A DNA stretch of 64,000 nucleotides. Origin: an uncultured Bacteroidia bacterium. GTDB taxonomy: Bacteria > Bacteroidota > Bacteroidia > Bacteroidales > F082. The stretch's first letter is position 1, and each line of letters opens with the position of its first letter. Below, piece after piece: positions 16,567-25,401 of this stretch. The notes below the pieces were generated by a model. The model was given only the letters and a program-made list of their open reading frames with translations, was not told the DNA's origin and searched no databases. A program made the translations under genes and the position numbers. The stretch is taken from contig CACYHX010000013.1 in assembly GCA_902774365.1 (NCBI GenBank), positions 1-64,000 of the forward strand, written 5' to 3'.

Positions 16567-18027
16567 TTAATAATAGAATGACCCCATCATGCCATTGGGA
16601 TAAACGCCTTCGATGGTGGTGCGGCGTGAGCGTTTATTCTTTAGTGCGTTCTCCAGGTCGGTCTTGCTGCCGACGGCAACACCATTCACGTTGGTGATGA
16701 CGAAATCGACAGGCACACCCGAGTTCATGAAACGGCCTTGGCGTATCTCCACGATCTTCAAGCCGTTTCTGATATTCAGTCGGCTCATGTCGTTCTGGTT
16801 GATGGGGCGCAGCATCAGGCCAAACTCCTCGTTGTAGAAGCTGTCGCCTTTCTTGACCACGTCAACATTGCCTGCTTCATTTAGAAGAGTCAACTCGTAG
16901 TGCTGGTGGTTGCCATTGCGGTTGATTTCCACATCCACCTTGTCGCCAGGACGATATTGACGGACGGTCTCCATCAACTGCGTCACGGTGTTCACCTTTT
17001 TACCATTGATAGCTGTCACTACGTCACCTTTTTGGATGCCAGCCTGCTGAGCGGCACCGCCTTCGGTCAACTGTGCCACATAGACACCTTCTATGTTTTC
17101 CAAGCCTTTCTCTTGCGCCAGCTCTTGTGTCAGTTCATCAGGAAGGATACCCAAATAACCGCGTTGCGTCTCTCCATAGAGCAGCAGGTCGTCGACTACC
17201 TTACGGACAATATTGGAAGGGATGGCGAAGGAATAGCCCTCGTAGGAGCCTGTGTGCGAGGCTATGGCCGCGTTGATACCAACCAGCTCGCCTTTGGTAT
17301 TCACCAAAGCACCACCACTGTTACCCGGGTTAATGGCGGCATCCGTCTGGATGAAGGATTCCACCGAGGTGCCTTCGCCCAAAATGCTAAGGTTACGTGC
17401 CTTGGCACTCACGATGCCCGCCGTGACCGTGGAGGTCAACTTGAAGGGATTACCCACGGCCAGCACCCATTCGCCGATGCGGACGTTGTCGGAGTCGCCG
17501 AAGGTGAGGTATTGCAAATCGGTGGCATCCACCTTGATAAGCGCCAGGTCGGTGGTCGGGTCGGTGCCGATGATGGTAGCGGTTTTCTTCACCTTATTGT
17601 TAAAGGTGACCTCCACCTCGTCTGCGCCTTCCACCACGTGGTTGTTGGTGACGATATAGCCGTCGGGTGTCAGCACCACGCCGGAGCCATAGGCCACCAT
17701 GGTGTTGTTGCGCGTCTGGCCAGGATAGCCGTAGATTTGGCCTAACAAGGCTCCAAAGAAGTCCTCGTAGGTGTTGCTTTGTCTCACCACCTTGGTCATG
17801 ATATGCACCACTGCGTCGACGCTGCGTTCGGCGGCATCCACGAAGTCGGGCGTGCTTTCGGTGGGCACAAAAGCCACACGCTGCACTTGGGGTTGCTGCA
17901 CCTGCTCCACTTGGGTGACAGGCTGCTGTTGTTCGTTCTGGGTTTCTTCCGTCGTCGGGTTCTGGTTACCACACGATGCCGCCATCATCAGTCCGGCAAG
18001 CATCCATATCAAACTCACTTTTCTCAT
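16567..18027 (-). CDS. HtrA/DegP-family periplasmic serine protease
   Basis: A 486-residue envelope protease/chaperone. The N-terminus has a lipobox-like AASC (Cys19) followed by a Gln/Glu/Pro-rich linker, so it may be lipid-anchored. The trypsin-like domain has catalytic His130 (TNNHVVEG), Asp160 (TTDLAL) and Ser237 (GNSGGAL). A PDZ domain covers about 290-375 (GYLGILPDEL, GDVVTAINGKKV) and a second, more divergent one about 395-475. It degrades or refolds damaged envelope proteins. It lies just upstream of rpoD on the same strand, about 200 bases away. Confidence 0.94.
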   Translation of the reverse strand: MRKVSLIWMLAGLMMAASCGNQNPTTEETQNEQQQPVTQVEQVQQPQVQRVAFVPTESTPDFVDAAERSVDAVVHIMTKVVRQSNTYEDFFGALLGQIYGYPGQTRNNTMVAYGSGVVLTPDGYIVTNNHVVEGADEVEVTFNNKVKKTATIIGTDPTTDLALIKVDATDLQYLTFGDSDNVRIGEWVLAVGNPFKLTSTVTAGIVSAKARNLSILGEGTSVESFIQTDAAINPGNSGGALVNTKGELVGINAAIASHTGSYEGYSFAIPSNIVRKVVDDLLLYGETQRGYLGILPDELTQELAQEKGLENIEGVYVAQLTEGGAAQQAGIQKGDVVTAINGKKVNTVTQLMETVRQYRPGDKVDVEINRNGNHQHYELTLLNEAGNVDVVKKGDSFYNEEFGLMLRPINQNDMSRLNIRNGLKIVEIRQGRFMNSGVPVDFVITNVNGVAVGSKTDLENALKNKRSRRTTIEGVYPNGMMGSFYY

Positions 18028-18108
18028 CTTATCACTATTTTAATGGTTTCTTTTCCTCTTTATAGTTTCATTAATGCTATTTTTCAACCTTTATTGCATC
18101 AAAAATTG

Positions 18109-18116
18109 TATTTTTG
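18109..18116 (+). promoter_or_regulatory. -7 box TATTTTTG for the acetyltransferase/TPR regulator pair
   Basis: Matches TAnnTTTG, 82 bases upstream of the GNAT start at 18199. Confidence 0.55.
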
Positions 18117-18198
18117 TCGAAAAATTCAGCGGATAAGGTTTATCAAATTGTGTGCCAGTCTGCATGAAAAAACAAAGAATATCCAACGATTGAGCACT

Positions 18199-18720
18199 AT
18201 GTTCATCAAAAACGACCTCATCACATTGCGTTGCGCCGAGCCAGAAGACGCCGAGCGGATATACCGTTGGGAAAACGACCGTGACATCTGGCGGGTGAGC
18301 GGCACGCATATGCCCTATTCCCGCTTTCAGATCGAGCAGTTTTTGTTGGACAACAACGACATAGCGGCGCAGAAGCAACTTCGCCTGATGATCGACCTGA
18401 CCGAAGGCGGGCAGACCATTGGCTGCATCGACCTCTACGACTACGACGCTTTCAATGAAAGAGCCGGCTTGGGCATCTTGATTGACAAGGCCTACCGTCA
18501 GCAAGGCTATGCCAAGGCCGCCTTGGCCTTATGTGTCGAGTATCTCTTCCACGATTTGCTGTTGCATCAGGTGTATTGTTCCATCGATGAGAGCAACACG
18601 GAGAGCCAGCTGCTTTTCGTAAGCCAAGGCTTTGAATTGGTCGGACGGCGGAAGGATTGGCTGAAGACGGCCGAGGGGTATTTGGATGTTTTGGAATATC
18701 AATTATTGGGCAGACGATGA
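18199..18720 (+). CDS. GNAT-family N-acetyltransferase
   Basis: A 173-residue cytoplasmic acyltransferase similar to RimJ/RimL/SpeG-type enzymes (LRCAEPEDAERIYRWEND at the start). The acetyl-CoA loop is seen in GILIDKAYRQQGYAKAAL near residues 92-109, and the C-terminal QLLFVSQGFELVGRRKDW is typical. The substrate is unknown. The chosen ATG gives the family N-terminus; the frame is open far upstream but has no credible start there. Its stop overlaps the next ATG as ATGA, so it is coupled to the TPR regulator. Confidence 0.88.
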   Translation: MFIKNDLITLRCAEPEDAERIYRWENDRDIWRVSGTHMPYSRFQIEQFLLDNNDIAAQKQLRLMIDLTEGGQTIGCIDLYDYDAFNERAGLGILIDKAYRQQGYAKAALALCVEYLFHDLLLHQVYCSIDESNTESQLLFVSQGFELVGRRKDWLKTAEGYLDVLEYQLLGRR

Positions 18721-20600
18721 GAACGCATTTGCATATAGTGTTTTTGTTTTTGGTGTTCTTAATGGTCGCCTGCACGCCGAAAGGCAACTTTGACGCTGTA
18801 GAGACACGCCATGGCACGCCTCCAACCACCACGGCATCCACCGAATTGCAGGCCATCGACAGCCTGCTGTGGCGGCAGCCAGACAGTGCGCTGGCCGTGC
18901 TGTTGTCCTGGTTTGACACCTGTTGTAGAGACGCAAAATCTTGCGTCTCTACCGATACGGCATACGACCGCCATTACGCTCACCTCTTGTTGGCGGAATT
19001 GTTATACAAAAACGATTACACCCAGACCAACCGTGCGGAATTGTTGCAGGCGGTGGGGTATTTCGACAGCCTCGCCCTCATTTCGATCGGCCATACTCAC
19101 GCTCTGTGGCGTCATTGCGGACTTGATCCGCAATCTCCTTGCCGATACGACAATCTTGTTTTCTTGGACGCCCGCGCCCATTATATTAATGGTGTAGGCT
19201 ATTACGAGCACGACAGCGTGGTGGAAGCCTGCAAGGAATACATGAAGGCCTTGGAGGTGATGGAGAAACATTTCTTAGAAAATGATTTGGTTGGTCATAA
19301 GGCACAGTTCATGGCTATGACGTATACCCGATTGACAGTTTTATTCTCGGACCAATATCTTCACAACCAAGCCATTTATTTTGGCAAAGAGTCGTTGCAT
19401 TATTATTATGAGTATAACGCCTCTCCCAAACATATTGCTTGGATGTTGACTACAATAGGGTCTCGTTACGATATATTAGGAAATAATGACAGCGCTTTCC
19501 TTTATTATAACCGAGTATTAAACATGTTGTCCGACACAATCAGTCTGACATATAGGGATGCAGCGACACATCTTGCCTATTTATCATACAAGAGGGGAGA
19601 ACCTACTGTTAAATCATTGAGCCAATTAAATGTATTGATGAACAAGGCTAGTAGTGACAAAGAATACTTTTCAAGATGCCTGACCATTGGCGAAATATTA
19701 TATAATGAAGAGCTATACGATTCTGCGTGTTTTTATTTTAACAAGGTATTTGAATTTACGCAAAGTACTGAATCAAAAAAATTAGCTGCCGAAAGATTGG
19801 TTGAGATCTTCAAAAAACAAAACGAAGAATTGGATGCAATGAAATATGCTGATTTTCTCGTTCCTTTTGCCAATCTAGAAGAGAATCAGAGTGCGATAAA
19901 ATCTCAGTTGACAGAGCAATACAAAAACTATGGGCAACGGAGACAAGAACGCGTGCATCAGCAAGAGAAAATGAGGAGCCTAAGGCGGACCATGATTATT
20001 GTGGGAAGCCTTCTTGTGTTGATGTTGTTCATTACCATTCTTTACCATAAGAACAAAAAAAGAAAACAGCGTCTTGAAACACAGATAGAAGCAGACCGTT
20101 ATGCCCATGAAATACAACAGAAAGCGCTTTCGGGCAAGCTCAAAAAGAGCAACGAAGCCTTGCATGATGCTTTGAAACAATTAGACGACAATTCTCATAT
20201 AGATTCCCAAAACAAATGCGAGCTTGCAAAAGACTATTTTTCTTTTGTAGAAACAACCGTTTGTCAACATATCCTTGAAACGGTTCACCAGCAAAACTTC
20301 AAATCTAAAATTGATTACCTTGTCTATAAAGAACATGCCCTCCAAAAAGAGCAATTGTTGGCTTTGCGGGTAGCGGCTGACAAATATATGGATGATTTCA
20401 CCGTTCGCCTACGGAAACATTTTCCTAATCTGACAGATGAAGATGTAACCTATTGCTGCCTGTATTTGCTTGACATCACCGATGCCGACATTGCCGCCTT
20501 GATGCAAAAGGCTTACCCGACAGTATGCGAGCGCAGAAGAAAAATAAAAAGGATTATTGGAGAAGAAAACAACCCCAATTTTGCCCTGCGAAACCTTTAG
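18717..20600 (+). CDS. Membrane-anchored TPR regulator, lipoprotein-like
   Basis: A 627-residue protein of the Bacteroidota TPR-regulator type. The signal ends in a lipobox-like VAC (Cys17). Helical TPR-like pairs occupy about 60-400, a transmembrane helix lies near 424-444 (TMIIVGSLLVLMLFITIL), then a basic coiled coil, and a C-terminal helical segment (DEDVTYCCLYLLDITDADIA, then YPTVCERRRKIKRII) that resembles a LuxR-like helix-turn-helix. ATGA overlap fixes the start. Two palindromic repeats are translated within residues about 70-140. It lies directly upstream of a secreted-protein run it may control (inference). Confidence 0.75.
   Translation: MRTHLHIVFLFLVFLMVACTPKGNFDAVETRHGTPPTTTASTELQAIDSLLWRQPDSALAVLLSWFDTCCRDAKSCVSTDTAYDRHYAHLLLAELLYKNDYTQTNRAELLQAVGYFDSLALISIGHTHALWRHCGLDPQSPCRYDNLVFLDARAHYINGVGYYEHDSVVEACKEYMKALEVMEKHFLENDLVGHKAQFMAMTYTRLTVLFSDQYLHNQAIYFGKESLHYYYEYNASPKHIAWMLTTIGSRYDILGNNDSAFLYYNRVLNMLSDTISLTYRDAATHLAYLSYKRGEPTVKSLSQLNVLMNKASSDKEYFSRCLTIGEILYNEELYDSACFYFNKVFEFTQSTESKKLAAERLVEIFKKQNEELDAMKYADFLVPFANLEENQSAIKSQLTEQYKNYGQRRQERVHQQEKMRSLRRTMIIVGSLLVLMLFITILYHKNKKRKQRLETQIEADRYAHEIQQKALSGKLKKSNEALHDALKQLDDNSHIDSQNKCELAKDYFSFVETTVCQHILETVHQQNFKSKIDYLVYKEHALQKEQLLALRVAADKYMDDFTVRLRKHFPNLTDEDVTYCCLYLLDITDADIAALMQKAYPTVCERRRKIKRIIGEENNPNFALRNL
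18925..18952. repeat. 28-base palindrome inside the TPR regulator gene
   Basis: Perfect 12-base arms GTAGAGACGCAA and TTGCGTCTCTAC around AATC. It is read in frame as part of the protein (CCRDAKSCVST). The same arm sequence recurs near 29756-29767. Confidence 0.85.
19114..19134. repeat. Palindrome inside the TPR regulator gene
   Basis: ATTGCGGA and TCCGCAAT around CTTGA. It belongs to the same GTCATTGCGG...CCGCAATCTCC type as the left hairpin at 4777-4793, and is translated in frame as RHCGLDPQSP. Confidence 0.85.
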
Positions 20601-20693
20601 TGATTCTGGCATTAGGTTTATTATCAAGATATTACGTTAAATCCCCATGCCATTCCATACCCTTATTTTCTTGACAGCATTGTAATGACAGCA

Positions 20694-20701
20694 TAATTTT
20701 G
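20694..20701 (+). promoter_or_regulatory. -7 box TAATTTTG before the secreted-protein run
   Basis: Matches TAnnTTTG, 27 bases before the start of the DUF3244 gene at 20729. It may drive the run 20729-25257. Confidence 0.6.
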
Positions 20702-20728
20702 CAATCGAAATTTTAAACATAATTCGAT

Positions 20729-21109
20729 ATGCATAAACACAATGTAAAAATCATCGCAATGTTGCTTGGCTTATTGTTACCGACAATAGAGTACCAAGCC
20801 AAAGAAATCAATTTAATAGATGGGGGTAATCCTATCGTTATTAATGAGTCACATGTAGAAAGTGCCCCAAAAGGCTCCACCATCCAAGCCTCCATCAACG
20901 GCCACTACCTTATGGTAACCTTCACGCAAAACATCGGTAATGTGACGATGGAACTGGACATGGCCTCAGGACCTATGCTGTTCAACTATCCTTCTGTTCA
21001 AACGCCAGACAGTTACCAGTTCTACCTCAACCAGACGGGGGACTACATCATCACCTTCACCCTCGCCAACGGCGACGAGTATTATGGTGAGTTTACGGTA
21101 ACGGATTAA
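20729..21109 (+). CDS. DUF3244-like exported protein
   Basis: A 126-residue protein with a hydrophobic N-terminus (residues about 7-22) and a compact beta-rich domain. The C-terminal half (YQFYLNQTGDYIITFTLANG and YYGEFTV) matches the Bacteroidota DUF3244 pattern, an Ig-like fold of unknown function often encoded next to TPR regulators or secreted proteases. It is the first gene after the TPR regulator. No T9SS signal is visible; the protein is probably periplasmic or surface-attached. Confidence 0.75.
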   Translation: MHKHNVKIIAMLLGLLLPTIEYQAKEINLIDGGNPIVINESHVESAPKGSTIQASINGHYLMVTFTQNIGNVTMELDMASGPMLFNYPSVQTPDSYQFYLNQTGDYIITFTLANGDEYYGEFTVTD

Positions 21110-21152
21110 ACAACAATCATTTAAAATTACAAACAATAAAATCTCAAATAAA

Positions 21153-21854
21153 ATGAAAAAAGCATTATTTACTTTAACTATCGCTCTGTTGACAATAGCG
21201 GCACAAGCTCAATTTAAAATTCATGATGACGGATGGGTGAGCGTAGGAAGTCTGACAAAAACATACGGCATACAAGTTCAGCCCAGCTGCTATACTAGTT
21301 TTAGAGTCCTTAATAGTGTTGCGTTTGGATGGGGAACTAATTCAATTTCTGATTTGAATACAATGAAACATTGGATTGTAACCAATCGAGACAACGCTTC
21401 CAACTTATATGGACAACAAGTTTTTTATGTTAGCGGCAACGGAACGGTTTGGGCTTATAATTGTTTGTCTTATGGTCCAAACCATACTATAGTTAGAGCA
21501 GGATTGGATTTGATTGATAAAGAAGATGCGCTTGCCTCCATTCTTCAACTTCAAGGATGCTATTATGATAATGAAGACAACACAACCACTCCTGAAGAAA
21601 TCGTGGAAAGCGAATACATCCAAGAAGAAGCCAAAGACGCAATGATTAGAGATCTCGGGAAACGGAATATTGGACTAGATGTCTCACTTCTTGGTGAAGT
21701 TGTTCCCGATGCAGTTCGTACCGACACTGAAGCGAGGTTGTGCATCAATTATAACGCCGTCATTACCTTGCTCGTGGAAGCCGTAAAGCAACAGCAAGAA
21801 GAGATTAAACTCCTTCAAAAGACTTTGGAGGAAAACGGCTTGACAAGAAAATAA
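21153..21854 (+). CDS. Exported protein with S74-like (tail-fibre chaperone type) C-terminus
   Basis: A 233-residue protein with a signal peptide (ending IAAQAQ). The N-terminal half is beta-rich (FKIHDDGWVSVGS). From about residue 118 there is an S74-like pattern: DALASILQLQGCYYD, then LGEVVPDAVRTD and a terminal NYNAVITLLVEAVKQQQEEI coiled coil. In phage tail fibres such domains guide trimer folding and may cleave themselves off. In Bacteroidota, similar proteins lie near secreted cargo. No catalytic Ser/Lys pair can be assigned, so proteolysis is doubtful. Confidence 0.6.
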   Translation: MKKALFTLTIALLTIAAQAQFKIHDDGWVSVGSLTKTYGIQVQPSCYTSFRVLNSVAFGWGTNSISDLNTMKHWIVTNRDNASNLYGQQVFYVSGNGTVWAYNCLSYGPNHTIVRAGLDLIDKEDALASILQLQGCYYDNEDNTTTPEEIVESEYIQEEAKDAMIRDLGKRNIGLDVSLLGEVVPDAVRTDTEARLCINYNAVITLLVEAVKQQQEEIKLLQKTLEENGLTRK

Positions 21855-21872
21855 CCCCCAATTCTATTAGCC

Positions 21873-23114
21873 ATGAAAAAATATATATATCTTTGCGGCA
21901 TGATGTTGCTGAGTTTGAACATGCTGGCGCAGATAGACCCATACGACCTAAACTGGGACACGATTGTATTTGACGATTTCAACGAGTTAAATCGGCAATT
22001 TGACAACACGTTTCAAGAGCCTTTGGGACAATGGCTATCTTTCTGTCCTACATTATTTCCTTCTGGCATCACAAAACACGATGGGCACAACATCTATCAA
22101 TGGAATAACTGTGTTATCGACGGAAATAGTGGTATTTTAAGAATCAACTCCAATTATGTTTCTAATACTCCCATTAGTTGTACTCAACCACTAAATTATG
22201 ATTTGCCACCTGCGTGTTTTGGTAGATGGTTTTGGTGTGACCCAACCCACAATAGTTTATACTATTATTCAGGAATGATTGAATCATACCCAGTCGTAGA
22301 GCAGCAAACAGCCAGTAACAAAGACTGGCCTCATTTGTTGGGTGAATTCCGTTATGGTTATTTTGAAATACGTTGTAAAGTTCCCATCCATGAAGGAGCA
22401 AAATCTTCATTCTGGTTATGGGGAGCTTATCCTAACGGCTACTATGAGGAAATTGATGTGTACGAGTTCTCCTGGGATTTTGAAAATATATGGTCCACCC
22501 AATGGACTCATAATCCACATCCTCACGGAGAAGGAAATCCATATTGCTTTACTTCGGGCTTGTATATCAACAAGGAAGATGCCACATTTCAGCCAATGGA
22601 TGAAACAAGTAAAGCTAGAGAATATCTAATGATTAGTGATTCCTTGTCTAATTGGCACACTTTTGCATGTGAATGGTTACCTGACCATGTTTTTTGGTAC
22701 TGCGACGGCGACATGGTTGATAAATATAATAATCCTGATAGCATCCCAAGTCATTATTTGACGCTAAAGACCTGTTATCAAATTGACCGTTATGCTTTAC
22801 AAGGACATAATTCAAACAATCAACCTCATTGGACTGATGGTGGTAGTATGGTAGTTGATTACATAATTGTATACCAATTGAAATGGGATTGCAGCACTGA
22901 CGAAGTGATTGCTCAGCAAAACGACCTTAACAATTTCGATTATGCGGTTAAGAAAAGTATTGCTGTAACTTCAACTATCGAACCCACCCGCATAGGAAAC
23001 ACTGACAAGGTAACCTTTCGTACCACGGATTATTTCCAAATCACAGGTCCTTTTCAAGTGGACAGCGGAGGTGAGTTGACTGTTATTATGCAGAATTGCC
23101 CTAATATGGAATAA
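21873..23114 (+). CDS. GH16-like secreted glycoside hydrolase
   Basis: A 413-residue exported protein. The signal peptide ends in MLAQ. The middle carries the GH16 hallmark: FRYGYFEIRCKVP (about 159-171), SFWLWG, then EIDVYE at 193-198, giving the nucleophile Glu193, helper Asp195 and acid/base Glu198. The strand HTFACEWLPDHVFWYCDG is also typical. GH16 enzymes cut beta-1,3 or mixed-linked glucans, galactans and similar polymers; the substrate here is unclear. The last ~60 residues form an extra beta domain (FQITGPFQVDSGGELTV) without a clear T9SS signature. Confidence 0.8.
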   Translation: MKKYIYLCGMMLLSLNMLAQIDPYDLNWDTIVFDDFNELNRQFDNTFQEPLGQWLSFCPTLFPSGITKHDGHNIYQWNNCVIDGNSGILRINSNYVSNTPISCTQPLNYDLPPACFGRWFWCDPTHNSLYYYSGMIESYPVVEQQTASNKDWPHLLGEFRYGYFEIRCKVPIHEGAKSSFWLWGAYPNGYYEEIDVYEFSWDFENIWSTQWTHNPHPHGEGNPYCFTSGLYINKEDATFQPMDETSKAREYLMISDSLSNWHTFACEWLPDHVFWYCDGDMVDKYNNPDSIPSHYLTLKTCYQIDRYALQGHNSNNQPHWTDGGSMVVDYIIVYQLKWDCSTDEVIAQQNDLNNFDYAVKKSIAVTSTIEPTRIGNTDKVTFRTTDYFQITGPFQVDSGGELTVIMQNCPNME

Positions 23115-23145
23115 TGTCTTATAAAAACAAAAAAAGATGTTCAAC

Positions 23146-23955
23146 ATGAAAAAATATTTGATTATTGTATCATTAGCTTTAATCAGCTTTGTATCAGCTT
23201 TTGCTCAAAATAATAATGGGTTGATTTACAAAGAGATCGACCAAGAGTATCAAACTTATTATCTTTATGACTCACGTCATTTTGACATAAACAACGATAC
23301 TTTGTCGGATTTTTATTTTGACACATTCCTTTCTGGTTATTATTGGGCATATGGAATCTGGCCCGACGAGAACTGGGATTGCGGTAGCTATTCTATAGAG
23401 GAATACCCTGGTGTTAACAATGTATTTAGAGACCTCTGCATTCCTCTTAATGATTGTTCTATGGTATGGGATAGGTATCAATTTGTCTCTGAGCTATATC
23501 CTATACATTGTGATACCTTGTCATATAAAATTGGTCTTAGATACAGGAACAGGGATGACTATTATTACGGATGGGTGGAAGCATTTTCCATTTACAGTCA
23601 AAATACTTATTATAAACTAAAAGTAAGTCGTACCTGTTTCTGCACAATCCCCAATTATCCCTTAAGATGGGGTCAAACGAGCCTAACAAATGTCATAGAT
23701 AATATACAAGAAAACTCTTTTGCTAATGTCTATCCTAACCCCACCACAGGCCTTGTCACCATCATAGGCAAGAACCTCAAGCAAGCCGAAGTGTTCAACA
23801 CCCTCGGCCAGTACGTGGCCACGGTCAAAGGCCAAGGCGAACAGCTCTCGGTGGACCTCAGCACCTTGCCCGCGGGCGTCTATTTTGTCAACATCACCGA
23901 CAGCGAGGGACGGAAATGCGTGAAGAAGGTGATTCGTGCTGCTTTTGCAATGTGA
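23146..23955 (+). CDS. Secreted protein with T9SS type A sorting domain
   Basis: A 269-residue protein with signal peptide MKKYLIIVSLALISFVSAFAQ-like N-terminus. An earlier ATG at 23137 would add only three residues. The body (about 22-180) is rich in Tyr, Asp and Asn and has no recognised family. The C-terminus is a canonical T9SS type A domain: VYPNPTTG, VFNTLGQYV, LPAGVYFVNI and CVKKVIR. The body is A/T-richer than the sorting domain, where base composition shifts sharply near 23720, suggesting domain shuffling. Cargo function unknown. Confidence 0.75.
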   Translation: MKKYLIIVSLALISFVSAFAQNNNGLIYKEIDQEYQTYYLYDSRHFDINNDTLSDFYFDTFLSGYYWAYGIWPDENWDCGSYSIEEYPGVNNVFRDLCIPLNDCSMVWDRYQFVSELYPIHCDTLSYKIGLRYRNRDDYYYGWVEAFSIYSQNTYYKLKVSRTCFCTIPNYPLRWGQTSLTNVIDNIQENSFANVYPNPTTGLVTIIGKNLKQAEVFNTLGQYVATVKGQGEQLSVDLSTLPAGVYFVNITDSEGRKCVKKVIRAAFAM

Positions 23956-24003
23956 TTCGATTACACAACGAATTAAGTATATTAACCTTAAAACTATAGT
24001 ATT

Positions 24004-25257
24004 ATGAAAGCAAAAATCTTAGCTTTGAGTCTTATACTCATTGGATTGCTGGCCGTCAGCTCTTGCACCAAAGAGAATGCAGGCTCTAATGAGAATGCAG
24101 GTGGAACCTTCACTTTTTCTGGCAAGGTACAAAAAGGTCCCTTCGTTACCGGTACCACCGTCAACGTCAACGAACTCAACGAAAGCCTCGGACAGACCGG
24201 CAAGGCGTTTACCACCTCTATCACCTCCGACGACGGCAGTTTCAGCCTTAACAACATCGAGATGGAATCGGATTTGGCCCTGCTCACCGCCAATGGCTTC
24301 TACTTCAACGAAGTACTTGGTCAGCTCTCGTCAGCGCAAATCACTTTGCAGGCCCTTGCCGACCTGACTAATGATGAGACCGTCAATATCAACGTGCTCA
24401 CCCACATCACCAAAGCTCGTATCGAAAAACTCGTTAGCGAGGGCGTGAGCTTTGCCGAAGCCAAACGTAAGGCCGAAGCCGAATTTCAAGACTTTCTCGG
24501 CGTGACCGAACATTTCAGCCAAGGCTTCGAACAGATGTCCATCACCTCGGCAGGCGACTTCAACGCCATGCTGCTGGCCTTCTCCATCATCCTACAAAAG
24601 CCATCCAACAACATGACGGAGATTCCCACCCTCCCGGCCGGACTGACCTTACTCATGACCAACCTCTCCACCGACTTCGCTGACGATGGCGTCATCAACG
24701 ACCAGGCCCTGATCGATAAACTGCTCAGCAATATCTCGTTACAAAACCAGGTGTACATCAGGCGAAACATCCAGAATTATTACTCCGAGATAGGACAAAG
24801 TGTGGAAATCCCCGATTTTGAGTCCTATATCACATTGTTCCAGGCCGCACACCAACACGATTTGGTTACCGAATTCATCTATCCTGACGAAGCCAATCCA
24901 GCACCCGAGACAGGTCCTGGCGGCGAAGTAGAGAACCTCCTCGTGAAAGATATCACTCAGTTCGACGGTAACCAAGCCTGGGTCGTAGCCGCCATCACGC
25001 CTTTGGGAAAGAGCCTCAAGGTGAAAATCACAGGCAACGTGCTGCTTGACCTCAACAACGGCTGGGTCTTGACCGAATCCTCAAATGGCAGCTTCACCAT
25101 TGAAGCCCAGCGCCAAAACGAACTCGTATCGATGCTCGTTTACCTCCTCGACGACAGCAAGAATGGTACTGCTACCATTGAATATTACGAAGACTCCGAC
25201 ACGCCGACCTTCTCTAAGCAAATCACTTGGACAGGCGGTTCCCCGAACTATAAATAA
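24004..25257 (+). CDS. Predicted lipoprotein with carboxypeptidase-regulatory-like N-terminal domain
   Basis: A 417-residue protein with a lipobox ending in Cys (AVSSC) and an acidic Glu/Asn/Gly linker, suggesting surface export. Residues about 35-110 (FSGKVQKGPFVTGTTVNVNEL, then DDGSFSLNNIEM) look like a carboxypeptidase-regulatory or CNA-B type beta sandwich. A helical middle (LTNDETVNINVLTHITKARIEKL, AEAKRKAEAEFQDFL) and a beta-rich C-terminus follow. No enzyme motif is seen. It closes the secreted-protein run and is followed by a terminator. Confidence 0.65.
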   Translation: MKAKILALSLILIGLLAVSSCTKENAGSNENAGGTFTFSGKVQKGPFVTGTTVNVNELNESLGQTGKAFTTSITSDDGSFSLNNIEMESDLALLTANGFYFNEVLGQLSSAQITLQALADLTNDETVNINVLTHITKARIEKLVSEGVSFAEAKRKAEAEFQDFLGVTEHFSQGFEQMSITSAGDFNAMLLAFSIILQKPSNNMTEIPTLPAGLTLLMTNLSTDFADDGVINDQALIDKLLSNISLQNQVYIRRNIQNYYSEIGQSVEIPDFESYITLFQAAHQHDLVTEFIYPDEANPAPETGPGGEVENLLVKDITQFDGNQAWVVAAITPLGKSLKVKITGNVLLDLNNGWVLTESSNGSFTIEAQRQNELVSMLVYLLDDSKNGTATIEYYEDSDTPTFSKQITWTGGSPNYK

Positions 25258-25292
25258 GCAGAACAAAATCGACACGACTTCCATTGAAGTCC

Positions 25293-25323
25293 AAAGCCTC
25301 AATCTTTGGGTTGAGGCTTTTTT
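25293..25323 (+). terminator. Rho-independent terminator after the lipoprotein gene
   Basis: Stem AAAGCCTCAA (25293-25302) / TTGAGGCTTT (25311-25320) with an eight-base loop and a T-run. Confidence 0.85.
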
Positions 25324-25370
25324 ATGTCATTGCACCATAGAACAGAAATTGTCGGAATAGGAAAAAGTCG

Positions 25371-25378
25371 TAAATTTG
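25371..25378 (+). promoter_or_regulatory. -7 box TAAATTTG for mltG
   Basis: Matches TAnnTTTG, 23 bases upstream of the mltG start. Confidence 0.55.
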
Positions 25379-25401
25379 TGGCCTGAAACAACAAGGCACA
25401 A

